Positions 1 through 10,240 are shown, numbered from the stretch's first letter. The stretch is 64,000 bases of DNA from Chryseobacterium tructae (GCF_030409875.1 NZ_JAUFQR010000003.1:434001-498000), one strand, 5' to 3'. A program made the numbers and translations. The notes: a model not told the origin generated them from the sequence alone.

Positions 1-899
1 TCATCAGGCTTCCATTAGCCTATTGCCTATTGATTACTTTATTTTTTGGACTATTTTCCACCAACATCATTCTCTCCTTCACTCCAGAAAACTTTACTTA
101 CACCTTATTTTTACTTTCACTGTATAACCATTATGCAGCTATAAAACTTAGAAAAGAAGAAAAAATACCTGCAGCTGCTTTATCATTGGCAAGTATTACC
201 ATCGGAGGACTTACCATTACCAACATTGTAAAAGTTTTCATTCCTGTATTTTTTGAAAAAGGACTTTTTAAAAGCTGGAAAAAATTAGGCAGCGCTATTT
301 TAAGAGGAACAATAGCCATCTTACTCTATGCTCTGCTTTATCTTTATAGAATTGATTTCAAATATCAGAACATTTTCTCAAAAACGAATCAACAGTATGA
401 AAAATTCTCTAATGTAGAATCTATGCCGACCTGGGACATGATCCTTTCTTTCTTTTTTGGAGGAAATATTCTTTTCCCAAGTTTTATCATATCTGATAAA
501 CATAATATGAAAGGTTTTAACTTTAAGGGTCTTTATATGGATCTTTATTCCTCTCCTTTTTCTTATATTTTCATCATCATATTATTGATATTAATAAGTT
601 GGAGTTATCTAAAGAATTTCAAGAACAAATGGGTGCAGGTCATTATGATCTCATTCTTCATTGATATCTCCATCCATTGCATCATGAGATTCGGCCTTCA
701 TACATCTTATATCTACGGTGGCCATTTTATTTTTGTATACCCATTACTGCTTGGATGGCTGCTGTATGCTTATCGAGCCTCTGCAAAAACAATGGCTTTC
801 ATAACATTCATCATCTGCTTAATGTTTGTTTACTTACTGGCCAACAACCTATTCAGAATGTCAGAATTCTTTTGGTTTTTAGAAACCTATTATCAATAA
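1..899 (+). CDS. Polytopic membrane protein, 5' end outside window
   Basis: The reading frame is open to the left window edge, so the N-terminus is missing; the TTG near base 30 is only an internal codon. The visible part of about 299 residues is very hydrophobic, with roughly six to eight membrane segments separated by short basic loops and one longer soluble stretch (around residues 115-165 of the visible part). It resembles uncharacterised Bacteroidota membrane proteins of the DUF6080 kind, but I assign this only from general character, not from a diagnostic motif. A glycosyltransferase-C-like polytopic enzyme is another possibility. It runs convergently into the SPOR-domain gene, with a shared hairpin terminator between them. 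Confidence 0.6.
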   Translation, partial: IRLPLAYCLLITLFFGLFSTNIILSFTPENFTYTLFLLSLYNHYAAIKLRKEEKIPAAALSLASITIGGLTITNIVKVFIPVFFEKGLFKSWKKLGSAILRGTIAILLYALLYLYRIDFKYQNIFSKTNQQYEKFSNVESMPTWDMILSFFFGGNILFPSFIISDKHNMKGFNFKGLYMDLYSSPFSYIFIIILLILISWSYLKNFKNKWVQVIMISFFIDISIHCIMRFGLHTSYIYGGHFIFVYPLLLGWLLYAYRASAKTMAFITFIICLMFVYLLANNLFRMSEFFWFLETYYQ

Positions 900-902
900 A
901 AA

Positions 903-930
903 AAGCCGAGAAAATTCTCGGCTTGTATAT
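903..930. terminator. Bidirectional terminator hairpin
   Basis: The arms AAGCCGAGAA (903-912) and TTCTCGGCTT (915-924) form a 10-bp stem with A-rich sequence on the left and T-rich sequence on the right. It sits between two convergent genes and can serve both. Confidence 0.8.
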
Positions 931-946
931 TTTTAAATGCTCAATA

Positions 947-1504
947 TTATTTTGCTTCTGAACAGAAAATTCTATATTGAACTGCTACGGCAGACTTAAA
1001 GTACTCTCTTATTCTAGAAAGATCACCAGCAGCACTTTGCTTAGTAAAATAACTTCCTGCTAAAATTTTATAATTTGGCCTTAAAGAAGCATCCGTTTCT
1101 ACTTTAAGGTTAGGAAATCTTTTTCTGAAGTAAGCCTTTACCTCATTAGCTTCCTCGTTACTTTTCACAGTTGTAATCTGAATTTTAAAACCTAAAATTC
1201 TTGGATTTTTTCTACAAATTTCAGCATTTGTCAATTCCCTATTCGGCACATAAATCTTATTAGGCTTTGTAATTGTTCCGGAAGAAATTCCAGAGTCATT
1301 ATTACTATAATCTCTGGTTGGATTATTAGTGACAACCTTTGAACATTTATCTTCCACCCCTTCCAAAGCAGCATTTATTTTGGAATCCATAGAGATAACA
1401 AGCTCCGTTCCTGAAAGTGTATCCTTTTTAACAACTTGCTGGGCTTCAATACGATAAAAACCAAACAATGATAATATCGAAAATATTTTGATCAAATTTC
1501 TCAT
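947..1504 (-). CDS. SPOR domain-containing secreted protein
   Basis: A 185-residue protein with an N-terminal signal peptide (residues 1-21, ending ...RIEAQ). A C-terminal SPOR-like domain spans about residues 103-180; its blocks FKIQITTVKSNEEANEVKAY and YKILAGSYFTKQSA are the usual beta-alpha-beta repeats. SPOR domains bind denuded peptidoglycan glycan strands, so the protein probably acts in the periplasm at the wall or septum. The middle (residues 40-100) is Ser/Asn/Thr-rich and probably a linker. It is transcribed alone from a recognisable flavobacterial promoter just upstream. The exact role (division or wall remodelling) is not visible in the sequence. Confidence 0.8.
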   Translation of the reverse strand: MRNLIKIFSILSLFGFYRIEAQQVVKKDTLSGTELVISMDSKINAALEGVEDKCSKVVTNNPTRDYSNNDSGISSGTITKPNKIYVPNRELTNAEICRKNPRILGFKIQITTVKSNEEANEVKAYFRKRFPNLKVETDASLRPNYKILAGSYFTKQSAAGDLSRIREYFKSAVAVQYRIFCSEAK

Positions 1505-1519
1505 TTAAACTTGTTTCCG

Positions 1520-1550
1520 CAAATTTATACAAATTAAAAAACTATACCAA
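1520..1550 (-). promoter_or_regulatory. Flavobacterial promoter of the SPOR gene
   Basis: Read on the minus strand, TTG (1550-1548) is followed after 20 nt by TAAATTTG (1527-1520), matching the Bacteroidota consensus TTG-N17-23-TAnnTTTG. It lies 16 nt upstream of the start codon. Confidence 0.65.
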
Positions 1551-1686
1551 ACGAGTTATTTAGAATCAATACAAATTAAACGTAAATGATATTTTCCCCT
1601 TTCTATATGCCGTTAAATTTCTGTTAAAAATATTATTTTTGCGGAATTGATATGTTTCAATAATTTACTAACATAAGATAATTTAA

Positions 1687-3045
1687 ATGATTAGTTGGAG
1701 AAAGCATTATAAAAAAACGTTGATCGCAATAGGCTTATTGCTATCAACCAGTGCTTCATTTTACGGGCAAGACGGCGATCCTAAAAACGGAGAGAAACTT
1801 TTCAAAGCGAATTGTACTGCATGTCACGCGCTGGACAAACAAGTAATAGGACCACCATTAAAGGGGGTTGTAGAACGTGTAAAGACAGAAGGCGGTGTAG
1901 ACAGAGATTGGCTTCATAAGTGGATCAAGGACAACAAAGCTTTAAGAGCTTCAGGGGATAAATACGCCAATGAAATTTTCGAAAAGTACAATAAGACTGA
2001 AATGTTGCAGTTTCCTAACCTTACGGAGAAGGATATTGATGACATCTTAGCATTCACTACTAATCCTCCGGCTCCGGAAGAGAAAAAAGCGGAAGCAACT
2101 CCTGCAGCTGGCACAGCTACGGCAGCTCCTGCAGACAAATCAACCACAAACATTGTAATCATTTCCCTATTAGCCATTGCTGGTTTATTAGTTTGGATCT
2201 TGGTTAAACTAAGACAATTAGTGAAACTGGGGCAATCTGAAGAATTAACAGGGCTTAACGAAACGAGAGTTCGTTCGTTCAAGGAAATGTACGAGAAGTT
2301 CCACTATGTAGGAAAAGGTATTATAGCTGTACTTGCTATTCTTGCTGCTTACGGAGTTTGGAACTGGTTAATGTGGATCGGGGTTTACAAAGGGTATAAG
2401 CCTGAGCAACCAATCTACTTCTCACACAAAATCCACGCTGGAGAACAGAAAATTGACTGTCAATTATGTCACTCTAGTGCTAAATACGGAAAAGTATCTG
2501 AGATTCCTTCTATGAACGTTTGTATGAACTGTCACAGAACAATTTCTGAATACAACGCAGATCACTACATGGAGCCAGGAAAAGATAAGGCATTCTATGA
2601 CGGAGAAATCCAGAAGATCTACGCGGCAACAGGTTGGGATCCTGCTAAACAACAGTATACAGGAAAAACACAACCGGTTGAATGGACAAGAATCCACAAC
2701 ATGCCAGACTTCGTTTACTTCAACCACTCTCAGCACGTTATTGCTGGTGAACAAGCGATCATCAATTCTTTCAACAAAAAGAATCCTAACAACAAAATTG
2801 ATGTTGTATGTAAGGCTTGTCACGGTAAGATTGATACAATGAATGTTGTTCAAATGGCTAACGACTTTACTATGGGATGGTGTATCGAGTGCCACAGAAC
2901 TACTGAGGTTGATATGAACAACGGTTATAATAAAGAGTACTTCAAGAATCTACATGACAAGTTGAAAAAACAATATCCACAAGATGGAGGTAAAATCACT
3001 GTAGATGCAATTGGAGGTCTTGAGTGTGGTAAATGTCATTATTAA
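1687..3045 (+). CDS. actA: ActA, multiheme cytochrome c subunit of alternative complex III
   Basis: A 452-residue membrane-anchored c-type cytochrome, first gene of the act operon. It belongs to the quinol:electron-acceptor oxidoreductase that replaces the bc1 complex. Six CxxCH heme sites are visible: C43-H47 in an N-terminal class-I cytochrome c domain, then C258, C279, C375, C399 and C447 in the ActA-type domain. Two membrane helices (about residues 153-175 and 211-232) separate the halves. A signal peptide covers residues 1-27. ActA is usually described as pentaheme, so the N-terminal domain is an added sixth site (inference from family knowledge). A weak TAnnTTTG element (1634-1641) precedes the gene. 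Confidence 0.92.
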   Translation: MISWRKHYKKTLIAIGLLLSTSASFYGQDGDPKNGEKLFKANCTACHALDKQVIGPPLKGVVERVKTEGGVDRDWLHKWIKDNKALRASGDKYANEIFEKYNKTEMLQFPNLTEKDIDDILAFTTNPPAPEEKKAEATPAAGTATAAPADKSTTNIVIISLLAIAGLLVWILVKLRQLVKLGQSEELTGLNETRVRSFKEMYEKFHYVGKGIIAVLAILAAYGVWNWLMWIGVYKGYKPEQPIYFSHKIHAGEQKIDCQLCHSSAKYGKVSEIPSMNVCMNCHRTISEYNADHYMEPGKDKAFYDGEIQKIYAATGWDPAKQQYTGKTQPVEWTRIHNMPDFVYFNHSQHVIAGEQAIINSFNKKNPNNKIDVVCKACHGKIDTMNVVQMANDFTMGWCIECHRTTEVDMNNGYNKEYFKNLHDKLKKQYPQDGGKITVDAIGGLECGKCHY

Positions 3046-3068
3046 TAACTAAAAAATTAGAAGTATAA

Positions 3069-6000
3069 ATGGCTTCAAACAAAATACAATTCAGAAGTAT
3101 TCATGAACTTAAAGATCCAGCTTTGAATAATAAGCTGGCTCAGAAAGAGTTTCAGGAAGAAATTCCGGTAGAAGATTTCCTTGGAGATGCTGAGACAAAC
3201 GGATCAAGTACTTCAAGAAGAGATTTCCTTAAATTATTAGGGTTCTCTACAGCAGCAGTTACATTAGCTGCCTGCGAAGCTCCGGTAATCAAAACGATTC
3301 CTTATGTGGTAAAACCGCATGATATTATTCCAGGAGTTCCTAACTATTACGCTTCAACTTATTTTGATGGCTTTGATTTCGCTAGTGTTTTAGTAAAGAC
3401 TAGAGAAGGTAGACCTATCAAAATTGAACCAAACCCGGCTGGTGGTGATTTAGGTAAAACTAATGCAAGAGCTCAGGCAAGTGTACTTTCTCTTTATGAT
3501 AATGATAAAGTAAAACAGCCTAAACTAGATGGTAAAGACGAGACTTTCGATAAAGTAGACAGTTTCGTTATTAAAGGTTTGGAAGAAGCTAAAGCGTCAG
3601 GCAAAAAGATTGTGGTTTTATCACACTCTTTTGCTTCACCAACTTTCAAAAAGTTATTCTCAGAATTCAAAGCTAAATATCCTACAGCTGAATTAGTAAC
3701 TTTCGATGCTTATCCTTATGCTGCAGGACTAGATGCTGCTCAAGAAGTATTCGGACAAAGAGCATTACCTGTTTATGACCTTAACGGTTCTGAATTGGTA
3801 GTTTCTTTCCAGGCTGATTTCTTAGGAGATTACAATGCTTCAAGCTTAGAGTCTTCTTACGCAGCCGCTAGAAAACCAAGTGCAACCATGTTGAGACACA
3901 TCCAAGTGGAATCTAACATGTCATTGACTGGTGCTAACGCTGACTCAAGATATAGATTAAAGCCAAGTGCTGTAAACAAAACTTTAGTTGAAGTTTACAA
4001 TGCAATCGTAGGTGGTGGTACTTCTGATAAGACGGCTACTGAAATTGCTAACGAACTGAAAGCAAAAGGAAGCAAAGCTGTTGTTTTTGCTGACGGTTCT
4101 AAAGGTGCACAGGTTTTAGCACACTTAATCAACCAAAAATTAGGTTCAGTAGCTTTCACAGGTAAAGCAAACTTACTAAAAGAATTCAACGGTGCAAGAT
4201 ACCAGGAATTCCTAGGTTGGGTAAACGGTGGACAAGTTGGAGTATTAGTTACTAACAACGTAGATCCTATCTATGCTCATCCAAAAGGAGAAGACTTCAA
4301 AAAGTCTTTATCAAAAGTTCCTTACGTAATTGCTGTTGCTGATAAGAAAAATGAAATGTACAAAGCAGCTAAAGCTGTTATTCCAGTAGCAAACTGGTTA
4401 GAGTCTTGGGGAGATATCGAACCACAGACTGGTGTATATTCATTAATGCAGCCTACGATCCAGAAGATCTACAAATCAAGACAGATTGAAGAATCTCTAT
4501 TGGTTTGGAAAAATGGTAAAAACAATGCTGCAAATAACTACTACGATTATTTAAAGGCAAGCTCTGCTTCTCTTTTAGGGAGTACTTCTTTCAACAAAGC
4601 ATTGTACAACGGTATTAATCCTTCTACTAACTCAACAACATTATCTTATGCTGGTGGAAACGCTGCACAAGCTGTTGCTGAACTAGGAAACTTCAAAGCT
4701 TCTGATTTAGAATTAGTATTATATACTACGACTGCAATGGGAGATGGAACACAGGCAAACAACCCTTGGTTACAAGAGTTACCTGATCCAATCACAAGAA
4801 TGTCTTGGGATAACTACTTGACGATTTCTCCAAAGATGCAGAGAAGTTTGCAATTGACAACGATCTTAACGCGAGAATGCAGTTAGACGGTTCTATTGTA
4901 AACCTTACTGTAAACGGAGTAACAATAAAAGATGTTCCTGTATTCGTACAACCAGGTCAGGCAGAAGGATCAGTAGGTCTTGCGCTTGGTTATGGTAAGA
5001 AAAACTCAGGAGCAACTGCTGATACAGGGGTAAATGCTTATCCTTTATTCGATGGTTCTAACCTTGTTCTTTCTGGTGCTAAAATCGAGAAAACAGGAGA
5101 AGATCACGAATTCGCAGGTATCCAGCTTCAAAATACATTAATGGGTCGTTACGAAATCGCTAAGGAAGTTCCTTTAGCAGAATTTATCAACGTACCATTT
5201 GATGACGAGCACAAAGGATGGAATAAGCCTTTGGAATACCACACCATCAGTGGAGCTCTTCCAGCAAGAAAAATCGACCTTTGGGATGCATTTGATGATA
5301 CTGACGGGCCTCACTTCAACTTATCTATTGACTTGAACTCTTGTACAGGTTGTGGAGCATGTATCATTGCTTGTCAGGCAGAGAACAACGTTCCTGTAGT
5401 AGGTAAAGAAGAAGTAAGAATGTCTAGAGATATGTACTGGTTAAGAATTGACCGTTACTATTCTTCAAGACAAAAGGTAGAAGTATACGAAGGATTAAAA
5501 GAAGGAATGGCTGTACCTGAATTGTATGGTACTGCATTCGGAGACGGAGGGGCATTGAACCACCCGGCTGATAATCCAGATGTAATCTTCCAACCGGTAA
5601 TGTGTCAGCACTGTAACCACGCTCCATGTGAAACGGTATGTCCGGTAGCGGCTACTTCACACGGTAAGCAAGGTCAAAACCATATGGCTTACAACAGATG
5701 TATCGGTACTAGATATTGTGCAAACAACTGTCCGTACAAAGTAAGACGTTTCAACTGGTTTACTTATAACCTAAATGACAAGTTCGATTACAACATGAAC
5801 AACGATTTAGGAAGAATGGTACTTAACCCTGACGTAGTTGTTAGAACTAGAGGGGTAATGGAGAAATGTTCAATGTGTATCCAAATGACTCAGAATACTA
5901 TTCTTGAGGCTAAGAAAGAAGGAAGAAGAGTGAAGGATGGAGAATTCCAGACAGCTTGTTCTAAAGCTTGTTCTACTGGTGCAATGACATTTGGAGACAT

Positions 6001-6106
6001 GAATGATAAAGATTCTTCAATTAGAAAGGTGTATGCCTCTAACAGAAGATATTATTTACTAGAGGAGATCGGAACAAACCAAACGTGTTCTATCACACTA
6101 AAGTAA
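3069..6106 (+). pseudogene. actB: ActB, Fe-S/molybdopterin-like subunit of alternative complex III (one-base frameshift)
   Basis: Read as two overlapping frames (3069-4886 and 4877-6106), this is one actB gene of about 1012 codons. The first part has a twin-arginine signal (SRRDFLKLL) followed by a Cys (LAAC), then a molybdopterin-oxidoreductase-like domain without visible cofactor ligands, as usual for ActB. The second part carries the ferredoxin-like cluster domain: CTGCGACIIAC, CQHCNHAPCETVC, CIGTRYCANNC, CSMC and CSKAC. Adding one A to the AAA at 4832-4834 joins the frames as ...ISPKDAEKFAIDNDLNARMQ, which restores conserved sequence. The complex is central to respiration and the lesion is one base in a homopolymer, so sequencing error is likelier than true inactivation. 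Confidence 0.9.
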
Positions 6107-6151
6107 GAAACAGAGTAGAAAAATAAAGTTTAAATAATAAATAGGTAAAAA

Positions 6152-7549
6152 ATGTCAGGACATTACGAAGCTCCGATAAGGGAACCTCTAATTATTGGTC
6201 ACAAAACTTATCACGATATCACAGAAGATATTGCACGACCTATCGAAGAAAGAGCAGGTAAATTATGGTGGATCTCATTATATGCAGCCTTAGTTCTATT
6301 CATCTATGGATTCGGATGTATCGCTTATACGATCGGGACAGGTATTGGATCATGGGGGCTTAACAGAACTATTAACTGGGGTTGGGATATTACCAACTTC
6401 GTATGGTGGGTAGGTATCGGTCACGCCGGAACCCTAATCTCAGCAGTATTATTATTATTTAGACAGCGATGGAGAATGTCTGTAAACAGATCTGCAGAGG
6501 CGATGACGATCTTTGCGGTTGTACAGGCAGCAATCTTCCCTGTAATTCACATGGGTAGAGTTTGGGTTGGATACTGGGTATTCCCATTACCAAACCAATT
6601 CGGTTCTCTTTGGGGGAACTTTAACTCTCCTCTACTTTGGGACGTATTTGCGATCTCTACGTATTTCTCTGTATCAACTGTATTCTGGTTCATGGGACTA
6701 ATCCCTGACTTTGCAATGATCAGAGATAGAGCTAAAACTCCTTGGACTAAGAAGATTTATACTTTCCTTGCATTCGGTTGGGGTGGTAAAGCAAAACACT
6801 GGCAAAGATTTGAAGAACTTTCTTTGGTTCTTGCAGGTTTGGCAACTCCACTTGTATTCTCAGTACACACTACCGTATCTTTTGACTTCGCGACTTCAGT
6901 AATTAAAGGATGGCACTCTACGATCTATCCTCCTTACTTCGTTGCTGGAGCAATCTTCTCAGGATTTGCAATGGTACAGACTCTATTGTTAATCGCTAGA
7001 AAAGTGTGTCACTTAGAAGAATATATTACAATGTATCATATCGAAATTATGAACATCGTAATCGTTCTTACAGGTGGTATGGTAACGGTAGCGTATGCAA
7101 CTGAATATTTCATCGGATGGTACTCAGGATCTAGATTTGAAGATTTCACATATCTTTCTCCAGGTGCCGCAGTAGGACCTTATTGGTGGGCTTTCTGGTC
7201 ACTAATCATCTGTAACCTTGTAATTCCAGCTTCTTTCTGGTTCAAAAAAGCGAGAACGAACATTATCTGGACATTCATCGTTGCTTTGATCATCAACATC
7301 GGTATGTGGTTTGAGCGTTTCGATATCATCGTTATCAACCTTTCTAGAGACTACTTACCAGGATCTTGGACTATGTTTAAGCCAACGATCATTGATGTGG
7401 GTGTATACTTAGGAACAATCGGATTCTTCTCCGTATTATTCTTATTATATGCAAGAACATTCCCTGTAATTGCACAGGCTGAATTAAAATCGATTCTGAA
7501 AATCTCAGGTGAAACTTATAAAGCAAAAGAAGGAGATGAGCACCACTAA
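6152..7549 (+). CDS. actC: ActC, NrfD-like quinol-binding membrane subunit of alternative complex III
   Basis: A 465-residue integral membrane protein of the NrfD/PsrC family with about ten hydrophobic helices. It provides one quinol-oxidising site of the complex. The N-terminal cytoplasmic segment (REPLIIGHKTYHDITEDIARP) is typical of ActC. It lies between actB and actD in canonical order, and its last 14 bases overlap the start of actD, which indicates translational coupling. It is paralogous in fold to ActF further down the operon. Confidence 0.93.
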   Translation: MSGHYEAPIREPLIIGHKTYHDITEDIARPIEERAGKLWWISLYAALVLFIYGFGCIAYTIGTGIGSWGLNRTINWGWDITNFVWWVGIGHAGTLISAVLLLFRQRWRMSVNRSAEAMTIFAVVQAAIFPVIHMGRVWVGYWVFPLPNQFGSLWGNFNSPLLWDVFAISTYFSVSTVFWFMGLIPDFAMIRDRAKTPWTKKIYTFLAFGWGGKAKHWQRFEELSLVLAGLATPLVFSVHTTVSFDFATSVIKGWHSTIYPPYFVAGAIFSGFAMVQTLLLIARKVCHLEEYITMYHIEIMNIVIVLTGGMVTVAYATEYFIGWYSGSRFEDFTYLSPGAAVGPYWWAFWSLIICNLVIPASFWFKKARTNIIWTFIVALIINIGMWFERFDIIVINLSRDYLPGSWTMFKPTIIDVGVYLGTIGFFSVLFLLYARTFPVIAQAELKSILKISGETYKAKEGDEHH

Positions 7550-8057
7550 AATTGTATACGGACTTTATGCTGACGACGACGATTTAATGAACGGCGTTAA
7601 AGCATTCAACGATAAAGGAATCGCTATAAACGAAGTATATACTCCGTTTCCGGTTCACGGACTAGATAAGGCTTTAGGGTTAAAGAAAACTAGAATTTCT
7701 GATGCCGCATTCTTATATGCTCTTTACGGTGTTACTATCGGTGCTACTGTAACTTGGTATGTGATGAATCATGACTGGCCTCAGAATATCGGTGGTAAAC
7801 CAGCATTTGACTGGGCACACAACATGCCGGCATTCGTAGTTCCAATGTTCGAATTAATGGTATTCTGTGCAGCTCACATGATGTCTTTAACTTTCTTAGT
7901 TAGAAACAAAATGTATCCAGGTGCTCCAGCTCAGAACCCGGACCCAAGAACTACTGATGATAAATTCATGATGGAATTCGTAACTGAAGATGTAGAATCT
8001 GTAAAGCAGTTGCTAATTGAAACTGGAGTTGAAGAAATAACTGTTAAAGACGCTTAA
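7536..8057 (+). CDS. actD: ActD, DUF3341-type membrane subunit of alternative complex III
   Basis: A 173-residue protein. I choose the ATG at 7536 (MSTTKIVYGLYAD...) over the in-frame ATG at 7509, because the earlier codon lies deep in actC and the 7536 start gives the normal family N-terminus after a purine-rich AAAGAAGGAG. Two membrane helices (about residues 60-80 and 105-125) flank a short loop; the N- and C-terminal parts are soluble with an alpha/beta ferredoxin-like pattern. It is a structural subunit with no cofactor motif. It overlaps actC and is one base from actE. Confidence 0.9.
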   Translation: MSTTKIVYGLYADDDDLMNGVKAFNDKGIAINEVYTPFPVHGLDKALGLKKTRISDAAFLYALYGVTIGATVTWYVMNHDWPQNIGGKPAFDWAHNMPAFVVPMFELMVFCAAHMMSLTFLVRNKMYPGAPAQNPDPRTTDDKFMMEFVTEDVESVKQLLIETGVEEITVKDA

Positions 8058-8058
8058 A

Positions 8059-8735
8059 ATGAAAAAGAACGTATTAAGAATTACAGCAGTTTTAGGTTTA
8101 ACAACAGTTTTACTTAACTCTTGCGGGCCAAAGGAGAACACTCCGTTGGTATATTTCCCGGACATGTATTTTCCGGTAGCTTATGATCCATTGATGAAAG
8201 CTCAGGATGCGTATTCAGATCATGAAAATGAAATCCCAGCTTTTGTAAAAAATAATGGTGCAACAGGTCTTTCTCCAGTAGAAGGATCGGTTGCTCAAAA
8301 TAAAGACGGAGTTTTTGAAGAAAGCTTATTGCCAAAGAATGTTGACGAGTACAACGCAGGCTATGATGCTTCTAAAAAAATGGCAGCTTCTCCTCTAAAT
8401 CCAGCTAATGCAGCTAAGGATCTTGAAAGAGGAAAAGTATTATTTGACCATACTTGTGCTGCATGTCACGGAACAGGAGGTGATGGACAAGGACCAATCG
8501 TACAATCTGGCGCATTTTCTGGAGTTCCAAACTATGCAGACAGAGAAATTACTGTAGGATCTGTTCATTATGTATTAACAAACGGTAGAACGCGATGGGA
8601 TCTTATGCTGGACAGCTAAACCCTGGTGATAGATGGAGAGTGGCAATGTATGTGATGAGTGCCTTCAAAAAAGGCGCAGCAGCTCCGGCAGCCGCAGCAC
8701 CAGCAACTGAAACGACTACCGAAACTAAAAAATAA
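8059..8735 (+). pseudogene. actE: ActE, monoheme cytochrome c lipoprotein of alternative complex III (one-base frameshift)
   Basis: The frame starting at 8059 has a lipoprotein signal with lipobox ...LLNSC, and a class-I heme site CAACH at C133-H137. It then stops early at 8619. Adding one A to the AA at 8589-8590 makes the frame continue as NGRNAMGSYAGQLNPGDRWR and run to the stop at 8733-8735, giving about 225 residues with an Ala/Thr-rich tail. That continuation holds the usual distal Met region (NAMGSYAGQL) of this cytochrome, so the early stop removes the predicted axial ligand. As in actB, a homopolymer deletion artefact is the simplest reading. ActE passes electrons from the complex to cytochrome c or an oxidase. 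Confidence 0.88.
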
Positions 8736-8743
8736 GAAAAGAA

Positions 8744-10075
8744 ATGTATAGTTTTTCACCAAAATTAAAATCAACTTCTATAATACTTCTTGTTGTAGGT
8801 TTAGTTCTGTTTGGTATTGGTTTCTTTATGAACAAAGGACTTTCTACTGAGAAAATAGAACAAATGATGGAGGCTGTTCACGCTTCTGGTCATGATGCTC
8901 CTACTCACTCAAGTGAAATGGTTGGACCGCAGGATCATGAAGCTCACTTAGAGCATGCTACTATGCAGATCCACAACCAGCCTCTAGCATCATTGCACTT
9001 TGTGGCAGTGTTCTTCTTTGGAGTAAGTTGCGCTGTACTGTTCTTCTACTGTATTCAGCACGCAGCTCACGCAGGATGGCCTATTATCATCACAAGAGTA
9101 ATGGAAGCTATTGCTTCTTATATTCCTTACGGAGGTGCTATACTGGTTATTATGATGATCTTAAATATCACTCACAATGGCCACTTATTCCACTGGATGG
9201 ATCCGGAATTAACGAATCCTGAATCTGCGCACTTTGACGTAATTTTATTCGAAAAGAAAAGATTCTTAAACATACCTTTCTATGCGATCAGAACGATCAT
9301 TTATGTTGTAGGTGCTTCTTTCTTCGCATGGAAACTTAAAGCTCAGTCTAAAAAAGTAGATGATACTAAATCTAAAGTTGAGTATCAAATGCTTTACAGA
9401 TGGGCAGTAGGATATATTGCATTCTTCGGATTTGCTTCTGCTGCTTGGGCTTGGGACTGGTTGATGTCTATTGACCCTCACTGGTATTCTACAATGTATA
9501 TCTGGTATTCAATGGTTAGCTGCCTTTCAAGTGGTATTGCTGTAATCATTCTATTAAGTGTTTATCTTAAGAAAAATGGTTTCTTACCACAGTTCAATGA
9601 CAACCACTTACACGATTTAGGAGTTTTCCTTTTCGCTACAAGTATGCTTTGGACATATACATGGTTCGCTCAGTTCATGCTTTATTGGTATGCAAACGTT
9701 CCGGAAGAGGTTAACTACTTCTTCGGAAGATTCCAACACTACGGTACTACATTCTTACCAATGCTGATTATTAACTTCTTATTACCACTATTGGTATTAG
9801 TAAGTAGCAGCATCAAGAGAAACTATAAAGTGGTTACCACAATGGCAGTAGTAGTTATCTTAGGTCACCTTTTAGATTACTTCAACATGGTAATGCCAGG
9901 AACGGTAGGACCATTCTGGAACACTCCTGAAGTATTCTTGTTAATCCTAGGAGCAGTTCTATTTGTAGCTGGACTATTTATGTTTACTGTACTTTCAGCT
10001 TTATCTAAACTGAAGTTGATTCCTACAGGAAACCCATACTTACACGAATCTGAAATTTATGAGTATCCTTTCTAA
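8744..10075 (+). CDS. actF: ActF, second NrfD-like membrane subunit of alternative complex III
   Basis: A 443-residue protein with about ten membrane helices, homologous in fold to ActC and always last in the act order. The His-rich loop after the first helix (about residues 45-85) and the segment AWAWDWLMSIDPHWYSTMY are typical. It starts 8 bases after the repaired actE stop. The operon ends here at a strong terminator, so no cytochrome oxidase genes are co-transcribed in this window. Confidence 0.92.
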   Translation: MYSFSPKLKSTSIILLVVGLVLFGIGFFMNKGLSTEKIEQMMEAVHASGHDAPTHSSEMVGPQDHEAHLEHATMQIHNQPLASLHFVAVFFFGVSCAVLFFYCIQHAAHAGWPIIITRVMEAIASYIPYGGAILVIMMILNITHNGHLFHWMDPELTNPESAHFDVILFEKKRFLNIPFYAIRTIIYVVGASFFAWKLKAQSKKVDDTKSKVEYQMLYRWAVGYIAFFGFASAAWAWDWLMSIDPHWYSTMYIWYSMVSCLSSGIAVIILLSVYLKKNGFLPQFNDNHLHDLGVFLFATSMLWTYTWFAQFMLYWYANVPEEVNYFFGRFQHYGTTFLPMLIINFLLPLLVLVSSSIKRNYKVVTTMAVVVILGHLLDYFNMVMPGTVGPFWNTPEVFLLILGAVLFVAGLFMFTVLSALSKLKLIPTGNPYLHESEIYEYPF

Positions 10076-10103
10076 GGACTTATAACACAATAAAACTCTA
10101 AAA

Positions 10104-10136
10104 GACTGATTGTTTAAACGATCAGTCTTTTTTTTT
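10104..10136 (+). terminator. Terminator of the act operon
   Basis: GACTGATTG (10104-10112) and CGATCAGTC (10119-10127) pair around a TTTAAA loop, followed by nine T residues. It also shows that an upstream in-frame ATG at 10110 is not the start of the next gene, because it lies inside the hairpin. Confidence 0.88.
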
Positions 10137-10231
10137 CTAAAATATATCAACTATTTTCAACAGTTTATTTTAAAAATGATTTCCAGAAAAAACAATATAA
10201 AAATAAAATCTACTATTAATAAAGGTTTTAG

Positions 10232-10240
10232 TAAATTTGC
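10232..10240 (+). promoter_or_regulatory. -7 element of the lipoprotein-apt unit
   Basis: TAAATTTGC matches the flavobacterial TAnnTTTG box and lies 17 nt before the chosen start at 10257. No clear TTG box is visible at the usual distance. Confidence 0.5.

Noticed and set aside
4830..4886. Programmed ribosomal frameshift in actB (and in actE)
   Set aside because: No slippery heptamer or downstream structure is evident, and the same type of single-base loss is found in six unrelated genes.
4877..6106. Separate 409-aa Fe-S protein gene
   Set aside because: It overlaps the previous frame by 10 bases and the junction joins perfectly to actB with one added base; it is the second half of actB.
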